The notes under the pieces were generated by a model. That model was not told the DNA's origin, ran no database searches, and saw nothing but the letters and a program-made list of their open reading frames with translations. From Aquamicrobium sp. LC103 (GTDB lineage: Bacteria > Pseudomonadota > Alphaproteobacteria > Rhizobiales > Rhizobiaceae), in the NCBI RefSeq assembly GCF_001014615.2, contig NZ_LBCQ02000007.1, positions 1 to 64,000 on the forward strand: DNA of 64,000 nt, read 5' to 3'. Shown piece by piece: positions 27,832 to 36,581 of the stretch. A program made the position numbers and the translations under genes. Every line of letters begins with the position of its first letter. Position 1 is the first letter of the stretch.

Positions 27832-27837
27832 CCACCC

Positions 27838-28012
27838 GTCGTCGGTTCCCGTAAGGGACGAAGAGGGAATACGGTGCGGGCTTTTCGCCCAATTCCGTTG
27901 CTGCCCCCGCAACTGTAAGCGGCGAGCTCGTTTCGAATGCCACTGAGGCCGTTGCCTCGGGAAGGCGGAACACCAGAGCACCGACCCGCGAGCCAGGAGA
28001 CCTGCCGTCGAC
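27838..28012 (+). promoter_or_regulatory. Cobalamin riboswitch controlling cbtB-cbtA-cobU-cobO
   Basis: Aptamer landmarks in order: 5' arm GTCGTCGG, GGGAATACGGTGCG, CCCGCAACTGTAAGCGG, GCCACTG near 27939, GGGAAGGCGG, and the B12 box GCCAGGAGACCTGCC followed by GTCGAC, which closes the end stem. cbtB starts 46 bp later, behind a GGAGGGAGGAAGG site that could be masked on ligand binding. Confidence 0.95.
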
Positions 28013-28057
28013 AATGACAACTCCAGGTCCCTCGGGTGGAGGGAGGAAGGAAACGGC

Positions 28058-28237
28058 ATGAACACCACTTCGAACGCAATCGGTGCGTCCGCCTCCGCGC
28101 AATCGCGCTTCTTCCAGCTCGGCCTTTCGGCCCTGCTCGGTCTTTTCGTCATAGGGTTCGTGGGTTTTGCCCACATGGACCTGGCGCACAACGCCGCCCA
28201 CGACTACCGCCATTCCATGGCTTTCCCCTGCCACTGA
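28058..28237 (+). CDS. cbtB: Cobalt transporter subunit CbtB
   Basis: A 59-residue membrane protein, shorter than most gene-finding cut-offs. It has a single hydrophobic helix (about residues 22-40, LGLSALLGLFVIGFVGF). The C-terminal histidines are AHMDLAHNAAHDYRHS, and it ends FPCH. That His-rich tail is the CbtB signature and is thought to bind cobalt. A very strong GGAGG-type site precedes the ATG. It is directly under the plus riboswitch and 15 bp before cbtA, so it is part of a B12-repressed cobalt uptake unit. Confidence 0.9.
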   Translation: MNTTSNAIGASASAQSRFFQLGLSALLGLFVIGFVGFAHMDLAHNAAHDYRHSMAFPCH

Positions 28238-28252
28238 CGAAGAGATTTCGAG

Positions 28253-28999
28253 ATGACTGTTTTTCGCAACGTCGTGTTCGTCGCGGCGATCGCCGGGCTT
28301 GTCGCGGGACTGGTGCTTGCCGCCATGCAGGCCTTTTCCACAACGCCTCTCATCGTCGCAGCCGAGGCTTATGAAGGCGGCGGCGGGGCCCATGATCACC
28401 CGAATGACCACGATCATGCCGAGACCGGCGGGGAGGCGGCGCACTCCCATGACCATGGCGAGGAAGCCTGGACGCCCGAGGACGGTTTCGAGCGCGAGTT
28501 CTACACCGCCGCCGCCAATGTGGTGACGGCGATCGGCTTCGCGCTCGTGCTCGTCGCGGTTTCCGAATTCGCCGGTGGCATCGCCTCCTGGCGCCAGGGC
28601 CTGATGTGGGGTTTTGCCGGCTTCGCGGTCTTCACGCTGGCGCCCGGCCTCGGCCTGCCGCCGGAGCTTCCCGGAATGCCCGCCGCCGATCTCGCCGCCA
28701 GGCAGGCATGGTGGATCGGAACTGTCGCCGCCACCGCCGCCGGCCTTGCGCTGATCGTCTTCGGCCGCTCCGTCGCCCTTGCCGCGCTCGGTGTGGCGCT
28801 GATCGTCGCGCCCCATATCGTCGGCGCGCCGCAGCCCGAAAGCCACGACACCGCCGTGCCGGCCGAACTGCACCACCGCTTCGTCGTCGCGGTGACGGTC
28901 ACAAACCTCTTGTTCTGGCTGATCCTGGGCGCCGTCGCAGGCACCGTCCGCCGGCGTTTTTCGGTCTCGCTCGGCGATGCGCGGGGCAGCCTTGCGTGA
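28253..28999 (+). CDS. cbtA: Cobalt transporter subunit CbtA
   Basis: A 248-residue integral membrane protein with about five hydrophobic segments. Between the first two lies a periplasmic or loop His/Asp-rich run (AHDHPNDHDHAETGG and HSHDHG, about 44-66) typical of CbtA. It forms the cobalt importer with CbtB, under B12 riboswitch control. Its 3' end overlaps the cobU start by 23 bp, so the transporter and the salvage/assembly enzymes are one transcript. Confidence 0.92.
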   Translation: MTVFRNVVFVAAIAGLVAGLVLAAMQAFSTTPLIVAAEAYEGGGGAHDHPNDHDHAETGGEAAHSHDHGEEAWTPEDGFEREFYTAAANVVTAIGFALVLVAVSEFAGGIASWRQGLMWGFAGFAVFTLAPGLGLPPELPGMPAADLAARQAWWIGTVAATAAGLALIVFGRSVALAALGVALIVAPHIVGAPQPESHDTAVPAELHHRFVVAVTVTNLLFWLILGAVAGTVRRRFSVSLGDARGSLA

Positions 29000-29507
29000 C
29001 CGCCGGCACCTGACCTTCCTTCTCGGAGGCGCGCGTTCCGGCAAGAGCGCCTATGCCGAGAAGCTGGCCTCGGGCTTTCCCGCGCCGTGGTTCTACATCG
29101 CCACGGCGCAGTCCTTCGACGACGAGATGGAGGAGCGGATAGCCGCGCACAAAGCCAGGCGCGACAATGGCTGGAAGACGGTCGAGGCACCGCTCGATCT
29201 CGCCGGCGCGCTCCAGGATGTGCCGGCGGGCAGTCCCGTGCTGGTCGATTGCCTGACCCTGTGGGTCAGCAATCATCTCCTAGCCGAAAGCGATCTCCGC
29301 GCGGAATGCGAACGGCTGGCGACGGTTCTGGCGAAGCCCAGGGGTCCGTGGTTCGTCGTCGCCAACGAGGTGGGGCTGGGGATCGTTCCCGACAATGCGC
29401 TCGCACGCCGGTTCCGCGATGTTGCGGGCCGCCTGAACCAGCACGTCGCCGAAGCCGCCGACCGGGTGCTCTTCATGGTGGCGGGCATGCCGATGCAGGT
29501 GAAATGA
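28977..29507 (+). CDS. cobU: Bifunctional adenosylcobinamide kinase/guanylyltransferase CobU (CobP)
   Basis: A 176-residue P-loop enzyme that phosphorylates adenosylcobinamide and then attaches GMP to give AdoCbi-GDP for CobS. It has the P-loop LLGGARSGKSAYAE, YIATAQSFDDEMEERIAAH with the guanylylated-histidine region, and VDCLTLWVSN. ATG 28977 lies inside cbtA and lacks a clear ribosome site; TTG 28992 is an alternative. Coupling to cbtA translation is likely. Confidence 0.92.
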   Translation: MRGAALRDRRHLTFLLGGARSGKSAYAEKLASGFPAPWFYIATAQSFDDEMEERIAAHKARRDNGWKTVEAPLDLAGALQDVPAGSPVLVDCLTLWVSNHLLAESDLRAECERLATVLAKPRGPWFVVANEVGLGIVPDNALARRFRDVAGRLNQHVAEAADRVLFMVAGMPMQVK

Positions 29508-29508
29508 C

Positions 29509-30123
29509 ATGAAGGAAATCGACGCCGCAACCGCGGAACGCCATCGCGCCAAGATGGAAAAGCGCAAGGCCGTGCAGGACGCCGAGGTGGCGGGGAAGAC
29601 GATCGAGAAGGGACTTCTGATCGTCAACACCGGACCCGGCAAGGGCAAGACCACCGCTGCCTTCGGCCTCGCGCTGCGCATGCTCGGCCACGGCCGCAGG
29701 GTCGGCGTCGTGCAATTCATCAAGGGCGCGTGGCACACCGGCGAGAAGGACGCGTTCGCGGCCTTCGGCGACAAGGTCTCGTGGCATGCCATGGGCGAGG
29801 GGTTCACCTGGGAGACGCAGGATCTCGCCCGCGACACCGCCGCGGCGCAGGCCGCATGGTCGAAGGCGAAGACGCTGATGGAGGACGAGACGATCAGCCT
29901 CGTCGTCCTCGACGAACTGAACATCGCGCTACGCTATGGTTATCTCGATCTCGCGGAAGTGGTCGAGGCATTGTCCTCGCGACGGTTCGACCTGCATGTC
30001 GTCGTCACTGGCCGCAACGCCAAGCCGGAACTGATCGACGCCGCCGACCTCGTCACCGAGATGGGCGCGGTGAAGCACCATTTCTCGGCGGGCGTGAAGG
30101 CGCAGCAGGGCATCGAGTTCTAG
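29509..30123 (+). CDS. cobO: Cob(I)yrinic acid a,c-diamide adenosyltransferase CobO
   Basis: A 204-residue CobA/CobO-type corrinoid adenosyltransferase that adds the upper 5'-deoxyadenosyl ligand. It has the P-loop NTGPGKGKTTAAFGLALR (about 39-56), GVVQFIKGAWHTGE and LVVLDELNIALRYGYL, and the C-terminal VTEMGAVKHHFSAGVKAQQG. One base separates the cobU stop from the ATG, so the genes are coupled. It is the last gene of the plus riboswitch arm. Confidence 0.94.
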   Translation: MKEIDAATAERHRAKMEKRKAVQDAEVAGKTIEKGLLIVNTGPGKGKTTAAFGLALRMLGHGRRVGVVQFIKGAWHTGEKDAFAAFGDKVSWHAMGEGFTWETQDLARDTAAAQAAWSKAKTLMEDETISLVVLDELNIALRYGYLDLAEVVEALSSRRFDLHVVVTGRNAKPELIDAADLVTEMGAVKHHFSAGVKAQQGIEF

Positions 30124-30239
30124 CCGGCCTTCGGTCGGTCGGGCCAAAAGTCGGGCTCGATCAAGTGCTGCTGCAGCTTCAGGTTGCTCGTGGTGCCGGT
30201 ATGGGGTCTACTGCGCGGACGCAGATCACGGAGGCGAAT

Positions 30240-30497
30240 ATGAGCGAGAATGCGGTGGGCTTCCCCTATTGGAAGGCCGTATGTTCCTTCATCCTCGATT
30301 TCCTGACCGCCTTCTTCCTATTGGGCTTCGCGGTGGCCTGGCTGACCGGAAATCTCGCCGACGGCAGTTTCGCCTTGAGCGGCGCGCCGGCGTTGATCTT
30401 CTTCGCCAGCATCGTCGCCTATTTCATCGTCTTCAATCGCTTTTTGGGCGGAACGATATGGCGGCGGATTTTCGGAGTCGCGCCGGTCCGCTCCTGA
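30240..30497 (+). CDS. Small RDD-family membrane protein
   Basis: An 85-residue protein with two hydrophobic segments (about 12-33 and 47-66). An aspartate (FILDFLTAFF) in the first and the NRFLGGTIWRRIFGV end match the RDD layout, in a very short form. An ideal GGAGGCG site precedes ATG 30240; the longer upstream frame is a shadow of cobO. It may be transcribed on its own. Substrate or role unknown. Confidence 0.72.
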   Translation: MSENAVGFPYWKAVCSFILDFLTAFFLLGFAVAWLTGNLADGSFALSGAPALIFFASIVAYFIVFNRFLGGTIWRRIFGVAPVRS

Positions 30498-30815
30498 ATT
30501 CATTTTGCGCTGCACAACAAATCGTTTGCTTTTCGGGGCGAACTGCCCCATATGCGGCGTCATAGGCGCTTGGGCCGGATCTGCCGGCTTTCCTTCGAGG
30601 ACTGGTTGCGTCTGTTTCTCCCCTTTCCGGATTTGACGGCAAGCGGTGAATGAGCCCCGCAGCAAACGCATGCGGGCACGACAGCGCAGCCGAGCGGAAA
30701 AGTTTCCGCCGCCTTGTCGTTCATGAAAACACCGAACGCGGCAGGTTGCGCCCTGCCGTCGCTATTTTTGCGGCCCGGCTCGAAAGCCGTGGGCCTGCAC
30801 GAAAGAAGAAGAATT
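30498..30815. other. 318-bp leader region before the DEAD-box helicase
   Basis: No gene can be supported. An imperfect palindrome TTGCGCTGCACAA is at 30505-30517, and a hairpin GGGGC-GAACT-GCCCC lies near 30536-30550. Long structured leaders are known for cold-regulated DEAD-box helicase genes, so this may be a 5' untranslated region; that is inference. Confidence 0.4.
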
Positions 30816-32225
30816 TTGACAAACGAGAACACTGAAATTTCCGCCGACAACGGCAATTCGCAAGGTTTTGCCGAGCTCGGCATTACCGGTGCGCTGTTGA
30901 AGGCCACGCACAATGCGGGCTTCCTCGATCCGAAGCCGATCCAGGAGCAGGCGATCCCCGCCCAGCTCGAGGGCCGCGACATTCTCGGCATCGCGCAGAC
31001 CGGCTCCGGCAAGACCGCCGCCTTCAGCCTGCCGATCCTGGCGAAGATCGTCACCCTCGGCGACAAGCGCGGCAGGAAGACCTGCAGGGCGCTGATTCTG
31101 GCGCCGACGCGCGAGCTTGCCGTGCAGATCGAGGAAACCATCCGCACCCTCGCAAAGGGCCTCCACATCTCCACCGCGCTGGTGCTCGGCGGCGTTTCGC
31201 GCCACAGCCAGGTCAAGCGCATGGCGCAGGGCGTAGACGTCTTGATCGCCACGCCGGGCCGTCTCACCGACCTGGTGCGCGAGGGCGAGATCAACCTTGC
31301 CGAGACGCGCTGGCTGGTGCTCGACGAAGCCGACCGCATGCTCGACATGGGCTTCATCAACGACGTCAAGCGCATCGCCAAGGCGACGCATCGCGACCGT
31401 CAGACGGCGCTCTTCTCCGCCACCATGCCGGCCGAGATCCAGTCGCTGGCGCACGGCCTTCTGAAGGACCCGGTGCATGTCGAGGTCGCGCCCCAGGGTA
31501 CGACCGCGGGTGAGATCCGCCAGAGCGTCGTGTTGGCGCGCACCAAGCAGAAGCGAAAGATCCTTTCCGACATGCTCGCCGACGAGGCGATGAGCTCGGT
31601 GATCGTGTTCGCCCGCACCAAGCACGGGGCCGACCGCGTTACCCGCGATCTGGAGCGCGACGGCTTCGAGGCCGCCGTCATCCACGGCAACAAGTCGCAG
31701 AACGCGCGCCAGCGCGCGCTCAACGGCTTTCGCGACGGCAGCGTGCGCATCCTCGTGGCGACCGACATCGCCGCGCGCGGCATCGACGTGCCGGGCATCA
31801 GCCATGTCGTAAATTTCGACCTGCCGGACGAGGCCGAAAGCTATGTGCACCGGATCGGCCGCACCGGCCGCAACGGCGCCGACGGCGTCGCGATCACGCT
31901 TTGCGACCCGTCCGAAAACAGCAAGCTGCGCCAGGTGGAACGCATCATCCGCATGAAGCTGCCGGTCGCGGCTTCCCATCTCGACCAGCCCGATCCGGTC
32001 GCGCCCAAGCGCGAGCCCGGCGCGCCGGTTCGCCGCGAGGCGGCCAACGATGCCGGGGGCAGGCAGGGCGCGGACGAGCGCGGCAACGGCGATGGTAATC
32101 GCGGAAAGCGCTTTCGCAACAAACCGTTCGGCCAGAAGAGCTTTTCCGCCAAGCCAGGCAAGAAGCCGTTCCGCGCAAAACGGCGTCCGGCGGGCAACCG
32201 CCGTCCTGCCGACAAGGCAGCGTGA
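30816..32225 (+). CDS. DEAD-box ATP-dependent RNA helicase
   Basis: A helicase of about 469 residues that remodels RNA (ribosome assembly or cold-shock decay). Motifs in order: Q-motif PKPIQEQAIP, motif I AQTGSGKTAAF, Ia PTRELAVQ, II LDEADRMLDMGF, III SATMP, IV IVFARTKHGADR, V ATDIAARGID and VI HRIGRTGRNG. The last 90 residues are a basic, Gly/Arg/Lys-rich tail for RNA binding, as in RhlE-type proteins. The start is uncertain: TTG 30816 with AAGAAGAAG upstream is preferred over a TTG at 30714, whose extra residues look non-native. Confidence 0.93.
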   Translation: MTNENTEISADNGNSQGFAELGITGALLKATHNAGFLDPKPIQEQAIPAQLEGRDILGIAQTGSGKTAAFSLPILAKIVTLGDKRGRKTCRALILAPTRELAVQIEETIRTLAKGLHISTALVLGGVSRHSQVKRMAQGVDVLIATPGRLTDLVREGEINLAETRWLVLDEADRMLDMGFINDVKRIAKATHRDRQTALFSATMPAEIQSLAHGLLKDPVHVEVAPQGTTAGEIRQSVVLARTKQKRKILSDMLADEAMSSVIVFARTKHGADRVTRDLERDGFEAAVIHGNKSQNARQRALNGFRDGSVRILVATDIAARGIDVPGISHVVNFDLPDEAESYVHRIGRTGRNGADGVAITLCDPSENSKLRQVERIIRMKLPVAASHLDQPDPVAPKREPGAPVRREAANDAGGRQGADERGNGDGNRGKRFRNKPFGQKSFSAKPGKKPFRAKRRPAGNRRPADKAA

Positions 32226-32308
32226 TTGCGCATAACGATCTTATGATCTAAGGCGTTTCCCTGTCGGCCGTTTCGGCCGTCCAAGAACAACATACGGGGA
32301 AACGCCTG

Positions 32309-33532
32309 ATGGCCGGACTTGCCGCGCTAGCGATCGGCTATGTGCTGTCGCAATTCTATCGCTCGTTCCTGGCAGTCCTGACGCCATCGCTGACGAGTGA
32401 GCTCGGCATGAGCAATGCGGAGCTTTCCGCCGCCTCGGGCGTTTGGTTCGCCAGTTTCGCGGCGATGCAGTTCGTCGTCGGCGTATCGCTCGACCGATAC
32501 GGTCCGAAACGGACGGCGGCCGTCATCCTCGCCTTTGGCGGCGGCGGCGGAGCGCTGCTCTTTGCGGCAGCCGGCGCGCCATGGACGGTGACGGTGGCGA
32601 TGGCACTGATCGGCATCGGCTGCTCGCCGGTGCTGATGGCCTCGGTCTACATCTTCGCCCACACCTATCGCCCGGCACAGCTCGCGATCCTGACCTCCTG
32701 CTTGGTCGGTTTCGGCACGGCCGGCAACGTCATCGGGGCCGCGCCGCTGGCGGCGGCGGCCGAAGCCTTCGGTTGGCGGACGGTCATGGCGGGACTGGGC
32801 GTCTTCACGCTGCTGACCGCGTTCGCCATCCTCGCCTTCGTCCGCGACCCGGCAAAGCTCGAGCATGGCGGCGCGGGCTCCGGCTTCGCCGGCTATCTCG
32901 AGCTCTTCAGGCTCAAGGTGTTGTGGCCGATCCTGCCGCTCATCGCGCTCTGTTATGCGCCGGCCGCGGGCATTCGAGGCCTGTGGGCGGGGCCATATCT
33001 TTCAGACGTCCATGGAGCCGATGCGCTGCTCATCGGCCAGGTCACGTTCTTCATGGCGCTCGCGATGGTCGTCGGTTCCTTCGCCTATGGGCCGCTCGAC
33101 ACGATCTTCGGGACGCGCAAATGGGTGGCCGTCATAGGCAATGCGCTGGGTGTCGTCGCGCTCGTCTTCCTGGCGCTCAACCCGATGAGCACGATCGTGA
33201 CGACCACGGTCGTGCTTGCCCTGATCGGCATCACCGGCGGCAGCTACGGCTTGCTGATGGCGCATGGCCGCGCCTTCCTGCCGGCGCATCTGACCGGGCG
33301 CGGCGTCACGCTGCTCAATTTCTTCTCGATCGGCGGGGTCGGACTGATGCAGTTCGCGACCGGCGGCGTCTTCGAGGCGACCGCCCCTGCCGGCGAGCCG
33401 CTTGCCGGCTACACCGCGCTCTTCTGGTTCTATGCCGCGATGCTCGCTCTGACCGTGCTGGTCTATCTTCTCGCGCGCGATGCCCGGCCGGAAACGGCGC
33501 AGCCCGTGAAGGTCAGCGAGGCAACGAACTGA
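32309..33532 (+). CDS. MFS transporter
   Basis: A 407-residue inner-membrane major facilitator with twelve hydrophobic segments. The cytoplasmic loop 2-3 motif is seen as GVSLDRYGPKRTAAVI (about 52-67), the family G-x-x-x-D-R-x-G signature. The N-terminus lacks a signal peptide. It is separated from the helicase by 83 bp and its last 20 bp overlap the 3' end of a convergent hydrolase gene. Substrate unknown; no regulator adjoins it. Confidence 0.9.
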   Translation: MAGLAALAIGYVLSQFYRSFLAVLTPSLTSELGMSNAELSAASGVWFASFAAMQFVVGVSLDRYGPKRTAAVILAFGGGGGALLFAAAGAPWTVTVAMALIGIGCSPVLMASVYIFAHTYRPAQLAILTSCLVGFGTAGNVIGAAPLAAAAEAFGWRTVMAGLGVFTLLTAFAILAFVRDPAKLEHGGAGSGFAGYLELFRLKVLWPILPLIALCYAPAAGIRGLWAGPYLSDVHGADALLIGQVTFFMALAMVVGSFAYGPLDTIFGTRKWVAVIGNALGVVALVFLALNPMSTIVTTTVVLALIGITGGSYGLLMAHGRAFLPAHLTGRGVTLLNFFSIGGVGLMQFATGGVFEATAPAGEPLAGYTALFWFYAAMLALTVLVYLLARDARPETAQPVKVSEATN

Positions 33533-34487
33533 TCCATTGTGAGACGCGGCCCGCAACCAGGGCGTTGGTCGAAGGGGAAAGCGCATCGCCGGCGATGACG
33601 TGGTGCACGGGGTCGTCGGAGCCCTCCACAACCATCGTCTCATGTGGGCCGCCCCAGCGCTCCGCCACGCGGCGCGTCAGCTCGGGGACGACGACGCGAT
33701 CGGCATCGGAGAAGATGAAGAGGGCCGGCATTTCGACTTCCTCGACGGGCGCGTCGCGTGCGAGCTCCGTGGCGGCGGCCATCGGTAGAAGCGCGGAGAC
33801 GGGATAGGTCGTCGTCCATCCCTTGCCATGCAATTCGTTGAGCGGTTCGAAGCTGCGTTCCGCGCCGATGACCAGCTCGGCGATCTGTCTGCCCCAGGGC
33901 ATGGTGAGCAACCACGCGCCGGATGCCTGGATGCCGTAATTGGGCGAGATTAGCACGATGCCGGCAACGTCCTGCATGAGCTCGGGCCGGGTTGCCGCCC
34001 AGGTGGCGAGGCTTCCGCCGGTCGAAGTGGCGATGACGACGACGTTTTCGCCGATCGCGCGGCCGATGGCGAGCGCTTCGGCGGTGTCGTTGATCCAGTC
34101 GTTGAGTGACGCCCGTCCCATCGCCGCGCCGTCCTGGGCGTGACCGGTGAGCCTTGTGAAGAAGAGGTTGGCGTTCAGTTCCGCCGCGATCTCGTCGGGT
34201 ACCGGCCGGATTTCGCTTTTGGAGGCCGAAAAGCCGTGGATATAGACGATGGAAAGCGGCGTTTTCGCCTGCGATCCCGGATCGGCCCAGACGATCTCCT
34301 TGCCGAGGTCGTCGCGAATGCCTTCGACCTTTCCCTCCGATTCGGCGATGAACGCGGCCGGATTGCCGTCGATCGCCGAGGCGTCGAAGGTCACCTCCGT
34401 GTCGGCGGCGATGCGCGGCCCCGCGAGATAGATCGCCGCGAGGGCGGCCGCAATCACGAATGCAGAAATGAGCAGCCTGCGGAGCAT
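33513..34487 (-). CDS. Membrane-anchored or secreted alpha/beta hydrolase
   Basis: A 324-residue protein. Residues 1-26 form a signal anchor (LLISAFVIAAALAAIYLAG). The alpha/beta-hydrolase core has the oxyanion region IVYIHGFSASKSE, the nucleophile elbow ATSTGGSLATWA (Ser in TSTGG rather than the usual GxSxG first glycine), acid FSDADRVV, and histidine DPVHHVIAGD. All triad members are present. It converges on the MFS gene with a 20-bp overlap. Substrate unknown; a serine esterase is likely. Confidence 0.82.
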   Translation of the reverse strand: MLRRLLISAFVIAAALAAIYLAGPRIAADTEVTFDASAIDGNPAAFIAESEGKVEGIRDDLGKEIVWADPGSQAKTPLSIVYIHGFSASKSEIRPVPDEIAAELNANLFFTRLTGHAQDGAAMGRASLNDWINDTAEALAIGRAIGENVVVIATSTGGSLATWAATRPELMQDVAGIVLISPNYGIQASGAWLLTMPWGRQIAELVIGAERSFEPLNELHGKGWTTTYPVSALLPMAAATELARDAPVEEVEMPALFIFSDADRVVVPELTRRVAERWGGPHETMVVEGSDDPVHHVIAGDALSPSTNALVAGRVSQWISSLPR

Positions 34488-34492
34488 CTATC

Positions 34493-35305
34493 TCATCGCC
34501 TGCGTTTCCGTCCGTACAGCCGTTTGTCCCATCCCGTTGCCTTGCGAATGAGATGATAGGTCAGGGATTGCGGAAGCAGCGATAAAGCCTTGGTCGCCCA
34601 GGTGAGCCTGCGGGGAAACGCGACCTCGAAACCGCCACTGCGAAGCCCCTGCGTCAGGCGCCGGCTCGCCTTCTCCACCGGCATCAGCGCCGGCATCGGA
34701 AATTTGGAATTGGCGGTCAGCGGCGTGTTGATGAAGCCGGGATTGACGATCTGCAACCGGATGTTGAGCTTGTCGAAATCGTAGCGCAGAGATTGCGCCA
34801 TGTTGTTCAGCGCCGCCTTCGAGCTGCCATAGGCGCCGGCGGAAGGCAGGCCGAGATAGGCGGTCACCGAAGCGACGATCGCAACATGGCCGAAGCCCCG
34901 GTCGCGCATGCGGTCCGCCACCGGCACCAGCCCGTTGATGACGCCGAAGAAATTGACGTTGAAGGTGGAGACGAAATTGTAGGTCTCCAGCCTCTCGCCA
35001 CGCGTGGCGGAATAGATGCCGGCGTTGAAGACGGCGAGCGCGATCGGGCCGATCGCGCCTTCGATCGCGGCGACCGTGCGCTCCATTTCCTCTTCCGCCG
35101 TCACATCGCAGATGAAGGGAACGATGCGGCCCGGCAGTCCCGAGGCTTCCGCAGCAAGCGTGGCGAGCTTGTCCTCGTCGCGCGCCGTGGCGGCGACGAC
35201 GTAACCTTCGCGCGCGAGATCGAGCGCGAGCTGGCGGCCGAGGCCCGTACTCGCGCCGGTGATCCACGCCGCTCCATCCTTCGGATCAGCCCTGTAGAGC
35301 GTCAT
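34493..35305 (-). CDS. Short-chain dehydrogenase/reductase (SDR)
   Basis: A 270-residue classical SDR. The cofactor site AWITGASTGLGRQLALDLA, the strand end VFNAGIYSATRG (NAG motif) and the catalytic Ser-Tyr-Lys set (VASVTAYLG, then GAYGSSKAAL with Tyr and Lys four apart) are all present. A conserved PGFINTPLT follows. The Arg after the second strand (ATARDE) favours NADP. ATG 35305 is chosen over an upstream frame. It lies 5 bp before the hydrolase gene on the same strand, so the two are likely cotranscribed. Confidence 0.9.
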   Translation of the reverse strand: MTLYRADPKDGAAWITGASTGLGRQLALDLAREGYVVAATARDEDKLATLAAEASGLPGRIVPFICDVTAEEEMERTVAAIEGAIGPIALAVFNAGIYSATRGERLETYNFVSTFNVNFFGVINGLVPVADRMRDRGFGHVAIVASVTAYLGLPSAGAYGSSKAALNNMAQSLRYDFDKLNIRLQIVNPGFINTPLTANSKFPMPALMPVEKASRRLTQGLRSGGFEVAFPRRLTWATKALSLLPQSLTYHLIRKATGWDKRLYGRKRRR

Positions 35306-35546
35306 GAGTGTTTCCGCTTCCCCTCGACGATGTCCGGCGGACTCGCCGCCGGATCGATTTTCTCCGACGCACTTTTCCCCACATGAGCGAGCGAATGCAA
35401 TGCATGTCGCTGACAATCTGATCCTCCAAACGTGGGGTTGCGTAGTTGTAATTGCTCAATTGTCGGGTTGCGACGAATATCTGACCTTGAAAGGCGGCGC
35501 CTGCGTTTCTAGGGTCGCGCGGAAGAACGCAACAAGGATGAATCCC

Positions 35547-36581
35547 ATGTACGGATCGGTGATCGACGTCATCGGCAACACGCCGCTGATCAGACTCAAG
35601 CGTGCCTCGGAGGAAACCGGCTGCGAGATCCTCGGCAAGGCCGAGTTCATGAATCCCGGACAGTCGGTCAAGGACCGCGCCGGCCTTTTCATCATCCGTG
35701 ACGCGGAGAAGAAGGGGCTTCTGCGGCCTGGCGGCGTCATCGTCGAAGGCACGGCCGGAAATACCGGTATCGGCCTGACCGTCGTCGCCAAGGCGCTGGG
35801 CTACCGCACGGTGATCGTGATTCCGGATACACAGAGCCAGGAGAAGAAGGACGCGCTGCGCATTCTCGGCGCCGAGCTGATCGAGGTGCCGGCGGTGCCC
35901 TACAAGAACCCGAACAATTACGTGAAGGTGTCGGGCCGGCTGGCCGAACAACTGGCGAAGACCGAGCCGAACGGCGCGATCTGGGCCAACCAGTTCGACA
36001 ATGTCGCCAACCGCGACGGCCATGTCGAGACGACCGCCGAGGAGATCTGGAACCAGACCGGCGGCAAGGTCGACGGCTTCGTTTCCGCCGTCGGCACCGG
36101 CGGCACGCTCGCCGGCGTCGCCGCGGGGCTGAAGGCCAAGAGCAATGCGGTGAAGATCGCCATCGCCGACCCGCTCGGGGCCGCGCTGTTCAGCTACTAC
36201 ACGAGCGGCGAGCTCAAGGCGGAGGGCAGCTCCATCACCGAGGGCATCGGCCAGGGCCGCATCACCGCCAATCTCGAAGGTTTTTCGCCCGACTTCTCCT
36301 ACCAGATACCCGACGAGGAGGCGCTGCCGATCATCTTCGACCTGGTGCAGGAGGAGGCGCTCTGCCTCGGCGGGTCGACGGGCATCAACATCGCCGGCGC
36401 GATCCGGTTGGCGAAGGATCTCGGCCCCGGCCACACCATCGTGACGATCCTCGCCGACTATGGCACGCGCTACCAGTCGAAGCTCTTCAATCCGGAATTC
36501 CTGCGCGGCAAGAACCTGCCGGTGCCCGGCTGGATGGAAGCGAAGACGGAAATCTCAGTGCCATTCGAAGAGGTCGCGTGA
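35547..36581 (+). CDS. cysK: Cysteine synthase A
   Basis: A 344-residue PLP enzyme that makes cysteine from O-acetylserine and sulfide. The PLP lysine lies in NPGQSVKDRAG, the phosphate-binding loop is GTAGNTGIGL, and the second loop is VGTGGTLAGV. Start ATG 35547 is preferred because AAGGATG lies 8 bp upstream; ATG 35538 is too close to that site. It is somewhat longer than the 310-325 residues typical of E. coli CysK, with a C-terminal extension, as in alphaproteobacterial versions. It is coupled by ATGA to the alanyl-tRNA editing gene. Confidence 0.93.
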   Translation: MYGSVIDVIGNTPLIRLKRASEETGCEILGKAEFMNPGQSVKDRAGLFIIRDAEKKGLLRPGGVIVEGTAGNTGIGLTVVAKALGYRTVIVIPDTQSQEKKDALRILGAELIEVPAVPYKNPNNYVKVSGRLAEQLAKTEPNGAIWANQFDNVANRDGHVETTAEEIWNQTGGKVDGFVSAVGTGGTLAGVAAGLKAKSNAVKIAIADPLGAALFSYYTSGELKAEGSSITEGIGQGRITANLEGFSPDFSYQIPDEEALPIIFDLVQEEALCLGGSTGINIAGAIRLAKDLGPGHTIVTILADYGTRYQSKLFNPEFLRGKNLPVPGWMEAKTEISVPFEEVA

